Below, piece after piece: positions 1-9,256 of a DNA stretch of 64,000 bases. Each line of letters begins with the position of its first letter. Position 1 is the first letter of the stretch. The position numbers and the translations under genes were made by a program. The notes beneath the pieces are model-generated. The model ran no database searches. It worked only from the letters and a program-made list of their open reading frames with translations, and was not told where the DNA came from. The DNA comes from Candidatus Sumerlaeia bacterium (GTDB taxonomy: Bacteria; Sumerlaeota; Sumerlaeia; SLMS01; JAHLLQ01): positions 67,397-131,396 of the forward strand of contig JAHCAW010000003.1 of assembly GCA_019634695.1 (NCBI GenBank), in the 5' to 3' direction.

Positions 1-2
1 CC

Positions 3-587
3 AACGAGCACGGCAAGCTGCTCTTCACGCTCGACAACCTGGCGGACCTCACCCCGGAGGTCGTCGGCACTCGCGACGTCGTCGGCTACTTCGCCGCCGA
101 CAAGGACGAGAAGCTGACCCACGACCCCGCCAAGGGCGACGACAACGCCGAGCCGTCGCTGACCGAACTGGTCCTGCGCACGCTCGAAATCTCGCGCCGC
201 AACGACAACGGCTTCTTCCTGATGATCGAGGGCGGCGCGATCGACTGGGGCGGGCACGCCAACAAGATCGAGGACGTGATCCACGAGACGCTGGAGTTCG
301 AGCGTGCCATCGTCGCGACGATGGAGTGGCTCGACGCGCGCGGCGAGCTCGACGACACGCTCATCGTCGTGACGGCGGACCACGAGACCGGCGGCCTGAC
401 GCTGCTCGGCTCCTACAGCAAGCTGTTCGGCGAGGGCACGGAGCCGACGTACGGCTGGAGCACGGGTGGCCACACTGCGGCGAACGTGCCGTTGTGGGCG
501 CGCGGTCCGGGCTCGCGCCGGCTTGCCGGCAAGCTCGACAACACGCACGTCGCACCGGTACTGAAGACCGCCGTGCGCGGACGCTGA
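3..587 (+). CDS. Alkaline phosphatase, C-terminal part (5' end outside window)
   Basis: Reading frame open from the first bases of the window to a TGA; 194 residues are visible. It hydrolyses phosphate monoesters in the periplasm in its family (PhoA/alkaline phosphatase superfamily). Metal ligands of the fold are visible: MIEGGAIDWGGH from about residue 74 of the fragment (the Asp and His that bind zinc), TADHETGG from about residue 124, and a late GGHT that matches the last zinc-binding His. The N-terminal half with the nucleophilic serine lies upstream of the window. The trans-sulfuration gene starts 33 bases downstream, so the two could be co-transcribed, although nothing links their functions. 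Confidence 0.9.
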   Translation, partial: NEHGKLLFTLDNLADLTPEVVGTRDVVGYFAADKDEKLTHDPAKGDDNAEPSLTELVLRTLEISRRNDNGFFLMIEGGAIDWGGHANKIEDVIHETLEFERAIVATMEWLDARGELDDTLIVVTADHETGGLTLLGSYSKLFGEGTEPTYGWSTGGHTAANVPLWARGPGSRRLAGKLDNTHVAPVLKTAVRGR

Positions 588-619
588 CGCACGCAGACCC
601 TCCAGGAGCCCATGCCGCG

Positions 620-1774
620 ATGTCGCAGGATGCCTTCGAGACGCGGGCGATTCACGTCGGACAGCACCCCGATCCCGCACACGGATCGACCGTGCCGCCG
701 ATCCACATGACCTCGACGTTCACACAGACGCGCTTCGAAGCCGACGCCGCGCACAGCTACACGCGCGTGTCGAATCCGACGCGCAGCGCGCTCGAGGAAT
801 GCCTTGCCGCGCTCGAAGGTGGCGAGGCTGGCGCGGCCTATGCCTCGGGCATGGCAGCCACGCAGGCGATCCTGCTCTCGTTGGCGCCGGGCGATGGCGT
901 TGTTGCTGGACGGGATCTCTACGGCGGGACCTTCCGCATGCTCGAGCGCATCTTCCGCCCCTGGGGCCTCGAGGTCGCCTGGGCGGACGATAGCTCGCCG
1001 GATGCGTACCGGCGCGCGTTGCGCACCCTTGCGCGCCCGCGCATCGTGTGGCTCGAGTCGCCGACGAATCCCCTCCTGCTGGCAACCGACATCGCGGCCG
1101 TCGCCGACGTCGGCCACGAGGCCGGGTGCCGCGTCGTCGTCGACAACACCTTCGCGACTCCCTATCTGCAACGCCCGTTCGACTTCGGCGCCGACATCGT
1201 GACGCACAGCACCACGAAGTACCTTGGCGGTCACAGCGACATCATCGGCGGCGCGATCGTAACGCGTCGCGCCGCCGACATCGAACCGTACCGCTTCCAG
1301 CAGAAGGCCTCCGGCACAATCCCCTCGCCGTTCGACTGCTGGCTGGTGCATCGCGGCATCAAGACGCTGGCGGTGCGCATGGATCGCCACTGCGAGAACG
1401 CCGCGCGTCTGGCGCATGCGTTGCGCACGCATCCGGCCGTCGAGCGCGTGTACTGGCCGGGCTTCGAGGATCATCCCGGCCACGCGATCGCGGCGCGGCA
1501 GATGCGCGGCTTCGGCGGCATGGTCTCGGCCGACCTGCGTGGCGGCGCCGAAGCGGTCCGTCGCCTGGTCGAGCGCCTTCGCCTCTTTGCCTACGCCGAG
1601 AGCCTCGGCGGCGTCGAGTCGCTGATCAACTATCCGACCAAGATGAGCCACGGGAGCATGACGCCCGCCGAGCGCGCCGAGCGCGGCATCGGCGACGGGC
1701 TCGTGCGCTTCAGCGTCGGCATCGAGAACGCCGAGGACCTGATCGGAGACGTCCGGCGCGCGCTCGAGGAGTGA
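620..1774 (+). CDS. PLP-dependent trans-sulfuration enzyme (cystathionine gamma-synthase/lyase family)
   Basis: 384 residues, normal for the Cys/Met metabolism PLP family. The open frame extends further upstream, but the ATG at 620 is preceded by AGGAG at about 604 and begins the conserved ETRAIHVGQHPDP segment. The PLP lysine is K200 in HSTTKYLGGHSD, and YTRVSNPTR binds the cofactor phosphate of the neighbouring subunit in this family. The C-terminal GLVRFSVGIENAEDL is typical. Likely reactions are cystathionine formation from an activated homoserine, or cystathionine or methionine cleavage; sequence alone does not separate MetB, MetC, CGL and MGL activities. The stop is 3 bases before the next gene's GTG, so the two are probably co-transcribed. 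Confidence 0.9.
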   Translation: MSQDAFETRAIHVGQHPDPAHGSTVPPIHMTSTFTQTRFEADAAHSYTRVSNPTRSALEECLAALEGGEAGAAYASGMAATQAILLSLAPGDGVVAGRDLYGGTFRMLERIFRPWGLEVAWADDSSPDAYRRALRTLARPRIVWLESPTNPLLLATDIAAVADVGHEAGCRVVVDNTFATPYLQRPFDFGADIVTHSTTKYLGGHSDIIGGAIVTRRAADIEPYRFQQKASGTIPSPFDCWLVHRGIKTLAVRMDRHCENAARLAHALRTHPAVERVYWPGFEDHPGHAIAARQMRGFGGMVSADLRGGAEAVRRLVERLRLFAYAESLGGVESLINYPTKMSHGSMTPAERAERGIGDGLVRFSVGIENAEDLIGDVRRALEE

Positions 1775-1777
1775 CCC

Positions 1778-3421
1778 GTGTCCGTCGTGTCGCGCAGGCG
1801 ATGGATCGATTGGCTGCCGGCGCTCGTCGCGTTTCCCTTCCTGCTGCTCTTCCTTGCAACGGCGTTGCCGCGCGTCGGTGTGCCCTTCGAACTCGAGTGG
1901 AACGAAGGCCACTCGGCCGAGCAGGCATGGCGCGCCGTCCAGGGGCTCCCGATCTATCCGATGCCGGGCGATGCGTGGGTCCCGTACATGTACCCGCCCG
2001 GCTATCACCTGGCGCTTGGCGCGATCTTCCGCGCGACGAATCGGCCGCACCTCGGATGGGGACGTCTCCTGTCGGTGCTGGGAACGCTGGCCACGGCGGC
2101 TGCGCTCTATCGGTTGGTGCATGATCGCACGCGCCGTGCGCCCGACGCGTTGTTCGCGGCGCTGTTCTGGTTCGCATGGTTCGGCCCTTCGGGCTTCTGG
2201 TTCGACCTGTCGCGGCTCGATGCGCTCGCGTTCGGGCTGGCCGCATGGGGGATGGCGTTGACGCTGGCCCGTCGGCCGTCGGGCAGGCAGGTCGTGATCG
2301 GGATGATGTTGCTGGCGATGGGCTCGTTCGTGAAGCAGACCGTCGCGCCGGTGATGCTGTTGTGCTTCGCGCGTGTGCTCGTGCGCGAGCATCTCGTCGT
2401 GCGACGCACGGGCAATCCGACGCGGCCAGCGGCGATGACCCTGCTCGTGCTGCTCCTGATCGGAGCGGCGACGGTCCACATTCTCGAGCGCACCGGCAAC
2501 GGTGGTCTGTGGCACTATGCTGTGCGCAACGCGCTGCGACATCCGAGCACCTCGCTTGTCTGGATGCCCGGCGACATCGAGCCCGATGTGCTGCGCGCGC
2601 AGGCCGGAGAAGGAACCGCTGCGTTTCTGTTCGAGTACCTCCGCGCCGCGTTTGCCCAGCCGCCCCGCGTTTGGATCGACGGCCTCCAACACGTCGCCGT
2701 CCTGCTGCCGTTCGTAGTCGTTGCAGCGATACTGGCAGGGCGCGCGGGTCGGCGCCCACGGGGGCTGCTGCTCGCGATTCCGGTCGCGGCGCTCGCATGG
2801 GGCGCCTTGGCGGGCTATGCGAAGTTCGGCGGCTACGTGAACAACTTCCTGCCGATGTTTCTTGGCGTGTCGATGGTGACCGCGTTGGCACCCGCAGACC
2901 TGCGAGCGGTCTTCCCGCGACGGCGCGCGGCCATCGCGTGCGTGACGGCCGCCGTGCTCGCCGCGCAGGTGGCCGTTTCCGGGGCGATGCTCTTTTCGCC
3001 GCGGAACCAGATTCCTCCGCGCGATTCGCATGTGGCGGCGGAGCGACTCATGCAGTGGCTGCGCGAGCGGCACAAGGCGGGCGAAGTCGTCTGGATCGCG
3101 CATCACCAGTGGTACGCGGTGCGGGCCGGGCATCCGCTGCTGCCGAATCCCGACATGATTCGCTGCGCGGAGTGGGCCGGCGATCCGGCGCCCGAGGCAC
3201 TCGTGGTGTTGATCGAGGAGCAGCGCGTCGATTGGGTGGTGCTCGACAAGATGCGGCTGGAGGACGAGTGGCTTCCGGCGTCGATGAAGAGCGCGCTGCG
3301 CGAACACTACGAACCCGTCGAAGTGTCCTGGTACGACGGTCTGTCCGGGCGGGCGTTGGTGCCGGTGACGGGCGCGGAGATGCGGCCGCTGGTTGCCTGG
3401 CGGTCGCGGGGCGAGCGGTGA
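1778..3421 (+). CDS. Polytopic membrane protein, GT-C glycosyltransferase-like
   Basis: 547 residues with a GTG start right after the previous stop. About ten hydrophobic segments, the first at residues 13-32. The first large extracytoplasmic loop carries an acidic ELEWNEGHSAEQ motif followed by a proline/tyrosine-rich stretch (YMYPPGYH), the arrangement seen in dolichyl-phosphate-mannose/ArnT-type (GT39/GT83) lipid-linked sugar transferases, where an acidic residue in this loop is catalytic. A soluble C-terminal tail of about 130 residues follows. A role in transferring a sugar from a polyprenyl phosphate donor at the outer face of the membrane is inferred. Acceptor and donor cannot be read from the sequence. 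Confidence 0.6.
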   Translation: MSVVSRRRWIDWLPALVAFPFLLLFLATALPRVGVPFELEWNEGHSAEQAWRAVQGLPIYPMPGDAWVPYMYPPGYHLALGAIFRATNRPHLGWGRLLSVLGTLATAAALYRLVHDRTRRAPDALFAALFWFAWFGPSGFWFDLSRLDALAFGLAAWGMALTLARRPSGRQVVIGMMLLAMGSFVKQTVAPVMLLCFARVLVREHLVVRRTGNPTRPAAMTLLVLLLIGAATVHILERTGNGGLWHYAVRNALRHPSTSLVWMPGDIEPDVLRAQAGEGTAAFLFEYLRAAFAQPPRVWIDGLQHVAVLLPFVVVAAILAGRAGRRPRGLLLAIPVAALAWGALAGYAKFGGYVNNFLPMFLGVSMVTALAPADLRAVFPRRRAAIACVTAAVLAAQVAVSGAMLFSPRNQIPPRDSHVAAERLMQWLRERHKAGEVVWIAHHQWYAVRAGHPLLPNPDMIRCAEWAGDPAPEALVVLIEEQRVDWVVLDKMRLEDEWLPASMKSALREHYEPVEVSWYDGLSGRALVPVTGAEMRPLVAWRSRGER

Positions 3422-3436
3422 GGATTCCTGCGGTGC

Positions 3437-4951
3437 CTACGCTTCCTCGCGTCCGAGGAAGGCGAGGCTGGCGGCGAAGATGCGCGTGTTGCGCACGATG
3501 GCCTCGATCGGCACGCGCTCGTCGGGTTGATGGATCAGATCGGGCTCGTCGAGCGTGGGGCCGAAGGCGCAGCAGTTCGGGATCGCCTTTGCGTAGGTGG
3601 TGCCGCCGATGGGGCGCAGCGTCGCGGGCTGGCCGGTGACATACTCGAAGCCGCGCTGCAACGCCCGGATGAACGGGCGCGCGACGGGGTGCTCGGGATC
3701 GAGATAGATGGCGTCCATGCCGGCGGTCTTCTCGCGCACGTCGATCGCGAGGCCCGCGGTGTCGCCATAGGCGGCCGCGAGCGCGCCGCACTTGGCCAGC
3801 ACCTCGGCGCAGGTCTGCCCCATCGTCGGGCGAATGTTGATCACGGCGCGCGCGCCGTCCTGGCGGATGTCCAGCAGCGACAGGCAGGCCGTCGTGTCGC
3901 CGATGAAGGGATGCGAGGCGTCGATGCCCAGACTCGACCCGTCGGTGGTGGCGCCGGCCGCGTGCAGGAAGGCGGCCATGCGCCGCACCGGCTCCGGGAA
4001 GGTCTCGATATCGCGGATGAAGGCCAGCGCATCGACGATCGCGTTGTGGCCGCTGGACGGATGCGCCGCATGCGAGGCGCGTCCGAGGAACGAGACCACC
4101 GCCTCGTGTCGGCCATCGGGAAGGTCGTGCTCCTTGTTGGGCTGCATCGTGACGTTGGCCTCGCGGTTCTCGACGACGAACTCGGTGGTGGCGCGGACCA
4201 GCTCCTTCATGACTTCGATGCGCACGGCAGCGGGGAATCGCAGCGTCAACTCGCACAGGCTCGGCACGATGTTCTCGCGCTCGCCACCGACGAGCGATAC
4301 GAAGTCCAACTGTGTCTCCGCATCGGGACCGGTCGCGGGCCAATCCGTCGAGAAGATCAGCGACACCATGCCCTTCTCGCCGTTGATGATCGGGAAGTCG
4401 GCGTCGGGCGTGAAGCCGAAGTCGGGTCGGCGCGCGTTCTCCAGGTAGAGATCGATGTCGCTCCAGTCGCCGGTCTCCTCCTGCGTGCCGACGACGAGGT
4501 GCACGTGGCAGGGGGGCTGGATGCCGGCCTCATGCAGGACGGCCAGTGCGTGCAGCGTCTGGATCAGCGGTCCCTTGTCGTCCTGCGCGCCGCGTCCCCA
4601 GACGGCGCCGTCGGCCACCGTGCCCGAGTAGGGCGGATGCGTCCAGTCGCCGCGCGCGGTGACGACGTCGATGTGCGAGGCGATGGCGCAGACCGGTGCG
4701 GCCGGATCGGGATGGGCCCAGGCGATCTCGCCCACGCGGTTGTCGATCGTGCGAAACGCGAAACCCATCGCCCGGGCGCGCTCGCCCAGCCATGCGAAGC
4801 AGGCGGGAATCTCGCGCTCGTAGAGGGCCTGCTCCTCGGCGCTGCCGCCGCTGACGGTGCGGAACTGCAGGATGCGTGAGGTGTCGGCGACGAGTTGGTC
4901 GCGCCGTTGCTCGACGAGTTCATCCAGCCTGCGAAGCAGCGAGTCGGACAC
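3437..4951 (-). CDS. M20-family metallopeptidase (dipeptidase)
   Basis: 504 residues from a GTG start at 4951, chosen because GGAGGA lies 5 bases upstream; the frame stays open to a TTG at 4987. Metal-site motifs of the M20 dimetal peptidases are in order: SHIDVV, GRGAQDDKGP (bridging Asp), GTQEETGD (catalytic Glu and metal Glu), TPDADFP, and a C-terminal GGTTYAKAIPN with the last His position replaced by the GGTTYA context used in PepV-like enzymes. The middle contains the inserted dimerisation or lid domain. Likely cytosolic, cleaving dipeptides. The gene follows the YggS gene by about 32 bases on the same strand. Confidence 0.88.
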   Translation of the reverse strand: MSDSLLRRLDELVEQRRDQLVADTSRILQFRTVSGGSAEEQALYEREIPACFAWLGERARAMGFAFRTIDNRVGEIAWAHPDPAAPVCAIASHIDVVTARGDWTHPPYSGTVADGAVWGRGAQDDKGPLIQTLHALAVLHEAGIQPPCHVHLVVGTQEETGDWSDIDLYLENARRPDFGFTPDADFPIINGEKGMVSLIFSTDWPATGPDAETQLDFVSLVGGERENIVPSLCELTLRFPAAVRIEVMKELVRATTEFVVENREANVTMQPNKEHDLPDGRHEAVVSFLGRASHAAHPSSGHNAIVDALAFIRDIETFPEPVRRMAAFLHAAGATTDGSSLGIDASHPFIGDTTACLSLLDIRQDGARAVINIRPTMGQTCAEVLAKCGALAAAYGDTAGLAIDVREKTAGMDAIYLDPEHPVARPFIRALQRGFEYVTGQPATLRPIGGTTYAKAIPNCCAFGPTLDEPDLIHQPDERVPIEAIVRNTRIFAASLAFLGREEA

Positions 4952-4983
4952 GAGGGTCCTCCGGCGGGGGAGTGGTCGGTCGA

Positions 4984-5661
4984 TCAACCTTCGTAGAGCG
5001 CCGTGCCGACGCGCACCAGCGTCGCGCCCTCTTCGACGGCGATCTCGAAGTCGTTGGTCATTCCCATGGACAGATGCGGCAGGGGCAGGCCGGTGTCGAG
5101 GCGAAGTCGCTCGGCCAGTTCGCGCAGCGCGCGGAAGACGGGCCGGGCCGCCTCGGGGTCGTCGACGAGCGGCGCCATCGTCATCAGGCCGACGACCTCG
5201 AGCGTCGGACGCGCGGCGGCAAGGCGCACGAGCGCGGCGGCCTCCCCGGGCTCCACGCCGGCCTTCTGTTCCTCACCCGCGATGTTGACCTGCACGAGGC
5301 ACCGGAGCCGACCCCCCTTGCGGGCGAACGCCGCATCGAGCGGCTCGACCAGTTCGGCGCGGTCCAGCGCATGCAGCCAGCCGACAAGGCCCGGCAGGTA
5401 CTTGGCCTTGTTGGTTTGCAGGCGTCCGATCAGGTGCCACTCGATGTCGCCGGGCAGGGCGGGGATCTTCTCGCGCGCCTCCTGCACGCGGCTCTCGCCG
5501 AAGTGGCGCTGGCCGAGTCCATGCAACTCGAGCGTCCGTTCGGCGGGCCGGAACTTCGAGACGGCGACCAGCGTGACGGCGTCGCGGGGGCGTCCTGCAC
5601 GGTGGCAGGCGTCCCGAAGGCGGCGTTCGACCGCCTCGAGGTTGGCGCGCATCGACGTCAT
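4984..5661 (-). CDS. YggS/PLPBP-family pyridoxal phosphate homeostasis protein
   Basis: 225 residues, the usual size for this single-domain family. The ATG at 5661 was chosen because upstream codons are not conserved; an internal ATG at 5652 is equally possible, and neither has a strong Shine-Dalgarno. The PLP lysine is in VAVSKFRP, followed by [21 protein letters not shown] and the C-terminal [15 protein letters not shown]. This fold-III PLP-binding protein buffers free pyridoxal phosphate and affects amino/keto acid balance; it has no known catalytic turnover. It lies in a minus-strand run with the dipeptidase downstream and the two paralogous small proteins upstream. Confidence 0.93.
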   Translation of the reverse strand: MTSMRANLEAVERRLRDACHRAGRPRDAVTLVAVSKFRPAERTLELHGLGQRHFGESRVQEAREKIPALPGDIEWHLIGRLQTNKAKYLPGLVGWLHALDRAELVEPLDAAFARKGGRLRCLVQVNIAGEEQKAGVEPGEAAALVRLAAARPTLEVVGLMTMAPLVDDPEAARPVFRALRELAERLRLDTGLPLPHLSMGMTNDFEIAVEEGATLVRVGTALYEG

Positions 5662-5680
5662 GGGGAGGTTCGTTCGGGCG

Positions 5681-6307
5681 TCACTCGAAGATAGGGCGCG
5701 CGGCGGCGCGGCTGCGGCACTCGTCGCAGATGCCGCCGGGCAGGGGCGCCATGAAGACGGAGTGGCATCCCGTGCAGACATAGCGCTTGTCGTAGGTCTT
5801 CTTTGTGCGGCCGTTGCGCAGGGCGTGGAACTCGCGGTACATCACGGTGGCGATGTCGCGCAGCGAGTTCTCCCAGCGTGCGATGCGTTCGGCTGGCACG
5901 CCGTCGGGGTGCTTCTCGGCGAACTTGCCGATCAGGGCACAGGCGACGTTGACCGAGCACAGGATCTCCGACATCTCGTCCATGACGCGGATGTCGCCGC
6001 CCTTCAGGGCGATCGAGGGCTTCTTGCACAACGCCTCGTAGCGGGCCATGTCGGGCCGCGGCGGAGCGGCGGATTTCTTCTGCTCGGCGTCCTTGTCGCG
6101 CGCCTCGGCGGGCACGCGGACGGCGCCCTCTTCCTCGGGGACGGGCAAGGGAGTCTGTCCGGTGCCGCGGCTGGCGATGACGGGCAGCGGTGTCAGGCGC
6201 TTCTCCACGGCACGGCGCTTCTCGCGGCGCGCGTCGTAGGACTCAAGGTCCGACAGGGCCTGGAGCCAATCCTGGTTTTCGGGGCGCTTGTTGTTGGAGT
6301 CGCTCAT
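5681..6307 (-). CDS. Conserved protein of unknown function with C-terminal zinc ribbon
   Basis: 208 residues from ATG 6307. I do not recognise the family. The N-terminus has an acidic/aromatic motif ([12 protein letters not shown]), then a charged low-complexity linker, then a helical region ([19 protein letters not shown] to [12 protein letters not shown]). The C-terminus carries two CxxC pairs (CTGCHS and CDEC) typical of a zinc ribbon. The gene immediately upstream on the same strand encodes a related protein with the same N-terminal and helical blocks but no zinc ribbon, so this is a tandem duplication with one copy gaining or the other losing the metal module. Nothing in either copy suggests catalysis; an adaptor or nucleic-acid-associated role is a guess. 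Confidence 0.6.
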   Translation of the reverse strand: MSDSNNKRPENQDWLQALSDLESYDARREKRRAVEKRLTPLPVIASRGTGQTPLPVPEEEGAVRVPAEARDKDAEQKKSAAPPRPDMARYEALCKKPSIALKGGDIRVMDEMSEILCSVNVACALIGKFAEKHPDGVPAERIARWENSLRDIATVMYREFHALRNGRTKKTYDKRYVCTGCHSVFMAPLPGGICDECRSRAAARPIFE

Positions 6308-6332
6308 GGCGGGGCCGTTGCGGAGTGTATTC

Positions 6333-6824
6333 TCAAGTCTCGTCGCCGACCGTCTCATTGCGGAGGCGACGGTACTCGCGGTTCATCAGGATCGAAGTTT
6401 CCTTCAGCTCATCCTGCCAAGTCCGCAGGATGTTGGGGGCGATCAGGTAGGGGTGCGACTGCTGGAATTTGCCGAGCTGCTGCATGGCGCTGTTGACGGC
6501 GGTCAGGATTGTGACCAGGTCCTCGGCGACATTGCCATCGAGCGCCGGGACGCGGTTGCCGCGATCCTGGAGAAACTCCTCGACCGGGGCGCTGGGCGTC
6601 GGTGGTGGGGGCAGGACTGGCGCGGGTTCCGGTGCACGCACGGGGGGCGGGGCGGCAGGGGGCGCGGACGCGGCAACCGGAGGCGGCGTCGCCGTGCCGG
6701 CCGACGGTGGCCGGTAGTTCTCGAGTTCCTTCAGCGCCTGGGCCCAGTCCACCGGGCCATCAGCGTCGAGGTGAATCTCTCCCGGGATGCCCGGGGTGTA
6801 GTCTTCGCCCTCTGAGCGGGTCAT
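6333..6824 (-). CDS. Paralogue of the downstream zinc-ribbon protein, lacking the ribbon
   Basis: 163 residues from ATG 6824. Layout: N-terminal [12 protein letters not shown] motif, a proline/alanine-rich linker of about 60 residues, then a helical block ([18 protein letters not shown] to [12 protein letters not shown]) matching that of the neighbour 26 bases downstream. The shared pattern is D-W-x-x-A-L-x-x-L-E-x-Y, then G-K-F-x-x-x-H-P and M-x-R-E-x-x-x-L-R-N. The linker is disordered-looking. No membrane segment, signal peptide or catalytic motif was seen. The two adjacent copies probably arose by duplication and are likely translated from one transcript. Confidence 0.6.
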   Translation of the reverse strand: MTRSEGEDYTPGIPGEIHLDADGPVDWAQALKELENYRPPSAGTATPPPVAASAPPAAPPPVRAPEPAPVLPPPPTPSAPVEEFLQDRGNRVPALDGNVAEDLVTILTAVNSAMQQLGKFQQSHPYLIAPNILRTWQDELKETSILMNREYRRLRNETVGDET

Positions 6825-6927
6825 GGTTGCAACTCGTTTGTGCGGCGCAGAACCTCGCCGCGGTCCTCGTCCCACAGCATTCCAACCAGAAAGTAGTATG
6901 GGGCCGGTTCGGTTCGGCTGTCTACCC

Positions 6928-7518
6928 TTAAGGCGCCTCGGACGCCTCGCGGCCCAGCCCCAGCAACCGGTCCATGATGATCCCGGCAGCGGCCCGGACG
7001 GACAGATGGTTCCAGGGGGTCGGCCCCTGGATGGGCTCCAGAATGTAGTCCATCTCCTCCAGCACGCAGGGGTGCAGACCCCAGCCGGTCCCGAACAGGA
7101 TGCAGAAGACGCGCGGGTCGGCCGGGTCGTGCAGCCACCGCCGCATCGCCGTGAAGCTGACCGTGTTGGGCCGCTGACGGGCGCTGGTGGCCACCCAGAC
7201 CAGCGGTTGCCCCGGGTGGAGCGCCTCGAGCTGGTCGGCCACCTCCCCCAAGTCGCGCGCCACATGGGTGGCCAGCAGCGACTCGCGCCGGCGCGGATTG
7301 TACGCCGCCCCCCAGCCGGCCGTCCAATGGTCCAGCACCTTCTCGACGTAGCGCAGCATGCCGTCCACCGGGTGGACAATCCACATGCCCGCGACGCCAT
7401 ACGTGCAGGCCACGCGCGACAGGTCGTGGATGTCCAGATTCGTGACCGACGTGGCGGCCACGTCGCCCTGCTTGTCGATGGTGGGGTGGTGGACGAGGAC
7501 GAGGTGAACGGCGGGCAT
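6928..7518 (-). CDS. SPOUT-type RNA methyltransferase-like protein (RNA methyltransferase family 4)
   Basis: 196 residues from ATG 7518; 38 upstream codons in the same frame are proline/arginine-rich and judged non-coding. The start VHLVLVHHPTIDKQGDV, then SVTNLDIHDLSRVACTYGV and the C-terminal FGTGWGLHP followed by PWNHLSVRAAAGIIMDRLLG match the SAM-dependent RNA methyltransferase family often found beside trmD and rimM. SPOUT members form a trefoil knot that binds SAM, and the LSVRAA segment would be part of it. Likely target is tRNA or rRNA in the cytosol; the exact base is not known. Here it is not next to trmD, which is at 44.5 kb. Confidence 0.72.
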   Translation of the reverse strand: MPAVHLVLVHHPTIDKQGDVAATSVTNLDIHDLSRVACTYGVAGMWIVHPVDGMLRYVEKVLDHWTAGWGAAYNPRRRESLLATHVARDLGEVADQLEALHPGQPLVWVATSARQRPNTVSFTAMRRWLHDPADPRVFCILFGTGWGLHPCVLEEMDYILEPIQGPTPWNHLSVRAAAGIIMDRLLGLGREASEAP

Positions 7519-7840
7519 CGCACGAGGGACCAAGGGCGGAATGGGTGCGACTGAGCCCGGCCGGGCGGGGCCGGGGCAACGGGGGAAAACGCCTCGTGAA
7601 CCCGGCCGTCGTGCACAATTCGGTGAGCACAAAAAATGTGCATCGCCTGCCGGAATCCGCTCCTCGTCAGGATCGGACGGGACAAGGTTGGTCTATACTT
7701 CGTTGATATTATTGGCTTTGAAAGCCGGCAAAATGACCGGAGTTGTCCTGTCGCGATTGGCCCCGCGCTTGCAGATCAGGAAGCGACACGCGCGACGATC
7801 GCGCCGTCCATCAGACCGCAGGCTTACAGAGGTTCCGACC
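7519..7840. other. Divergent intergenic region with AT-richer core
   Basis: A 322-base gap between the divergent SPOUT gene and the first pseudopilin gene. It is GC-rich at both ends, but 7681-7735 is distinctly AT-richer. That core holds TATACT at 7694-7699, close to a sigma-70 -10 box, without a convincing -35 at the right distance. It also holds a short inverted repeat GGCTTT/AAAGCC at 7714-7726. A small GCAC/GTGC inverted repeat flanks a run of six A at 7627-7641. This looks like the promoter and leader of the pseudopilin operon. No RNA gene was recognised, and assignment of the promoter is tentative. Confidence 0.35.
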
Positions 7841-8515
7841 ATGATTGCCTTCTACGGATTTCGACTCCGACGGGGTGTGACGCTGACGGAGGTGGTCTTG
7901 TCGGCCGCGATTCTGGGTCTCGTGGCTGCCAGTTCGACGAGCGCCATGATCGTCTCCTCCCGCATGTCCCGCAATGCTCTGGAAGACATGGTGGCCATGG
8001 AGTTCGTCAACCGCCAGACGGAGTTGATTAAGGCCAACCGCCTGTACAACGCGCTCGGCACGACGCAGTTCACCACTCGGGAAACCATCCAATACGACCC
8101 GGCCGACTTCGGTGCACAGAACCTGCCCACTTTCACCGTCGACTACGTCTGGTACGGGTTCGGCTTTGTGACGAGTTCGACCGGATCGAGCATCAACTTC
8201 ACTCAGACCGGGTGGCCAGCCGACGTGAACTTCTCGGGGCATCGGGTGCTGCTGCGCCCGACGGCCGCACAGGGCACCTCATCGGCCATCGCTCAGATCG
8301 TTACCCACACCAATGGCCGGTTCACGACGAACTCGGCCTTCAACGGCTGGCAGAGCGGCGACTGGGAGTTCGCTGTCCCCAATGGCATGTACTTCGAGGT
8401 CGATGGCGGCAGGTGGTGCCGCATGACCGTTACGTGGGCCCCACGCGGAGGGCGCGGGACCCGCACCTACATCCGCGACATCTTTGTCCCGTGGCGCCAG
8501 GACCAGCAGCTCTGA
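7841..8515 (+). CDS. Prepilin-like protein with N-methylation motif (PilV/GspI-like)
   Basis: 224 residues from ATG 7841, with AGAGG 8 bases upstream. A basic leader of 12 residues ends RRG, followed by VTLTEVVLSAAILGLVAASS: prepilin peptidase would cut after G12, leaving Glu at position 5 of the mature protein and a long hydrophobic helix, the classic type IV pilin/pseudopilin signature. The rest is a globular domain rich in Phe, Thr and Asn (beta-structured). It is the first gene of a three-gene cluster with the next two genes. Likely a minor pilin or pseudopilin assembled at the inner membrane; whether it belongs to a type IV pilus or a type II secretion pseudopilus is not visible, because no PilB/PilC/PilD genes are in the window. 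Confidence 0.85.
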   Translation: MIAFYGFRLRRGVTLTEVVLSAAILGLVAASSTSAMIVSSRMSRNALEDMVAMEFVNRQTELIKANRLYNALGTTQFTTRETIQYDPADFGAQNLPTFTVDYVWYGFGFVTSSTGSSINFTQTGWPADVNFSGHRVLLRPTAAQGTSSAIAQIVTHTNGRFTTNSAFNGWQSGDWEFAVPNGMYFEVDGGRWCRMTVTWAPRGGRGTRTYIRDIFVPWRQDQQL

Positions 8516-8556
8516 CGGCCGCCGCCGCCCCACTTCGCCACACAGGAGCGATTCCG

Positions 8557-9186
8557 ATGCACCGACTGTTCCGACGCACCCGACGCGGCATGACGCTCGT
8601 CGAACTGGCCATCGCGAGCGGCCTCATGCTGATGATCATCGTGGCGGTCATGGCGCTGTTCATCGCCTTCATGCGCCAGGAGCGCTCCAACGTCCGCGCC
8701 CTGCAGATGAGCTATAACTCGGCACAACTGCACCGCGAGTTGCGTCGCGTCGCCAGCATTGGTGCGGCGATCTCGACGTCGGCCGACTCGGTGCGCTTCG
8801 AAAACCTGGGCACCGGCACCATCTCCGAACTGCGCTACGAGGACCTGGACAACAACCCCAACACGATCGGCGACAACCGGATCTTGTTCGATCCCGACGT
8901 GGACACGGACGGCGACGAGCGGGTGGTGATCCGGTTTGTCTCGCCGTTGGTCGTCAACGGCGTGCAACAGCCCATCTTCCGGCGGATGCCCGGCACGCCG
9001 TCCCCGCTTGCCGTCGAGTTCCGCATCGGCGACCGGACGGGCCCGATCTCCCGCGGCGAACGCACCACCCTTGCCCGACAGGACACCACGGCAGGCCGTG
9101 CCGTTCGGGCCGACGATGCCTGGACCGGCGCCGGCCTCCAGTCCCAAGTCTACCGCGGCGTCTTCATGCCCCGCGTGCGCCTGTAA
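8557..9186 (+). CDS. Prepilin-like protein (PilW/GspJ-like minor pseudopilin)
   Basis: 209 residues from ATG 8557, with AGGAG 8 bases upstream. The leader ends RRRG at residue 11, followed by MTLVELAIASGLMLMIIVAV, with Glu at +5 after the predicted prepilin peptidase cut and a hydrophobic helix. The sequence after the helix contains QLHRELRRVASIG and DNNPNTIGDNRILFDPD, typical of PilW/GspJ proteins in which a long N-terminal helix packs on a beta domain. It lies 41 bases after the first pseudopilin gene and 70 bases before the large PilX-like gene, so the three are likely one operon. Confidence 0.85.
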   Translation: MHRLFRRTRRGMTLVELAIASGLMLMIIVAVMALFIAFMRQERSNVRALQMSYNSAQLHRELRRVASIGAAISTSADSVRFENLGTGTISELRYEDLDNNPNTIGDNRILFDPDVDTDGDERVVIRFVSPLVVNGVQQPIFRRMPGTPSPLAVEFRIGDRTGPISRGERTTLARQDTTAGRAVRADDAWTGAGLQSQVYRGVFMPRVRL

Positions 9187-9256
9187 GTCGCAACCTGCCC
9201 ACGCCCTTGGCCACCCCGAACCCGCCTGACACGAAATCCCCGGAGCACCCCCTGAG

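Noticed and set aside
413..3307. 964-codon open frame on the minus strand
   Set aside because: Antisense to the trans-sulfuration and membrane-protein genes; composition and lack of motifs mark it as a shadow frame.
7681..7740. Cyclic di-GMP riboswitch before the pseudopilin operon
   Set aside because: There is a short hairpin and a GGCAAAA stretch, but the conserved GEMM core and its second stem are not present.
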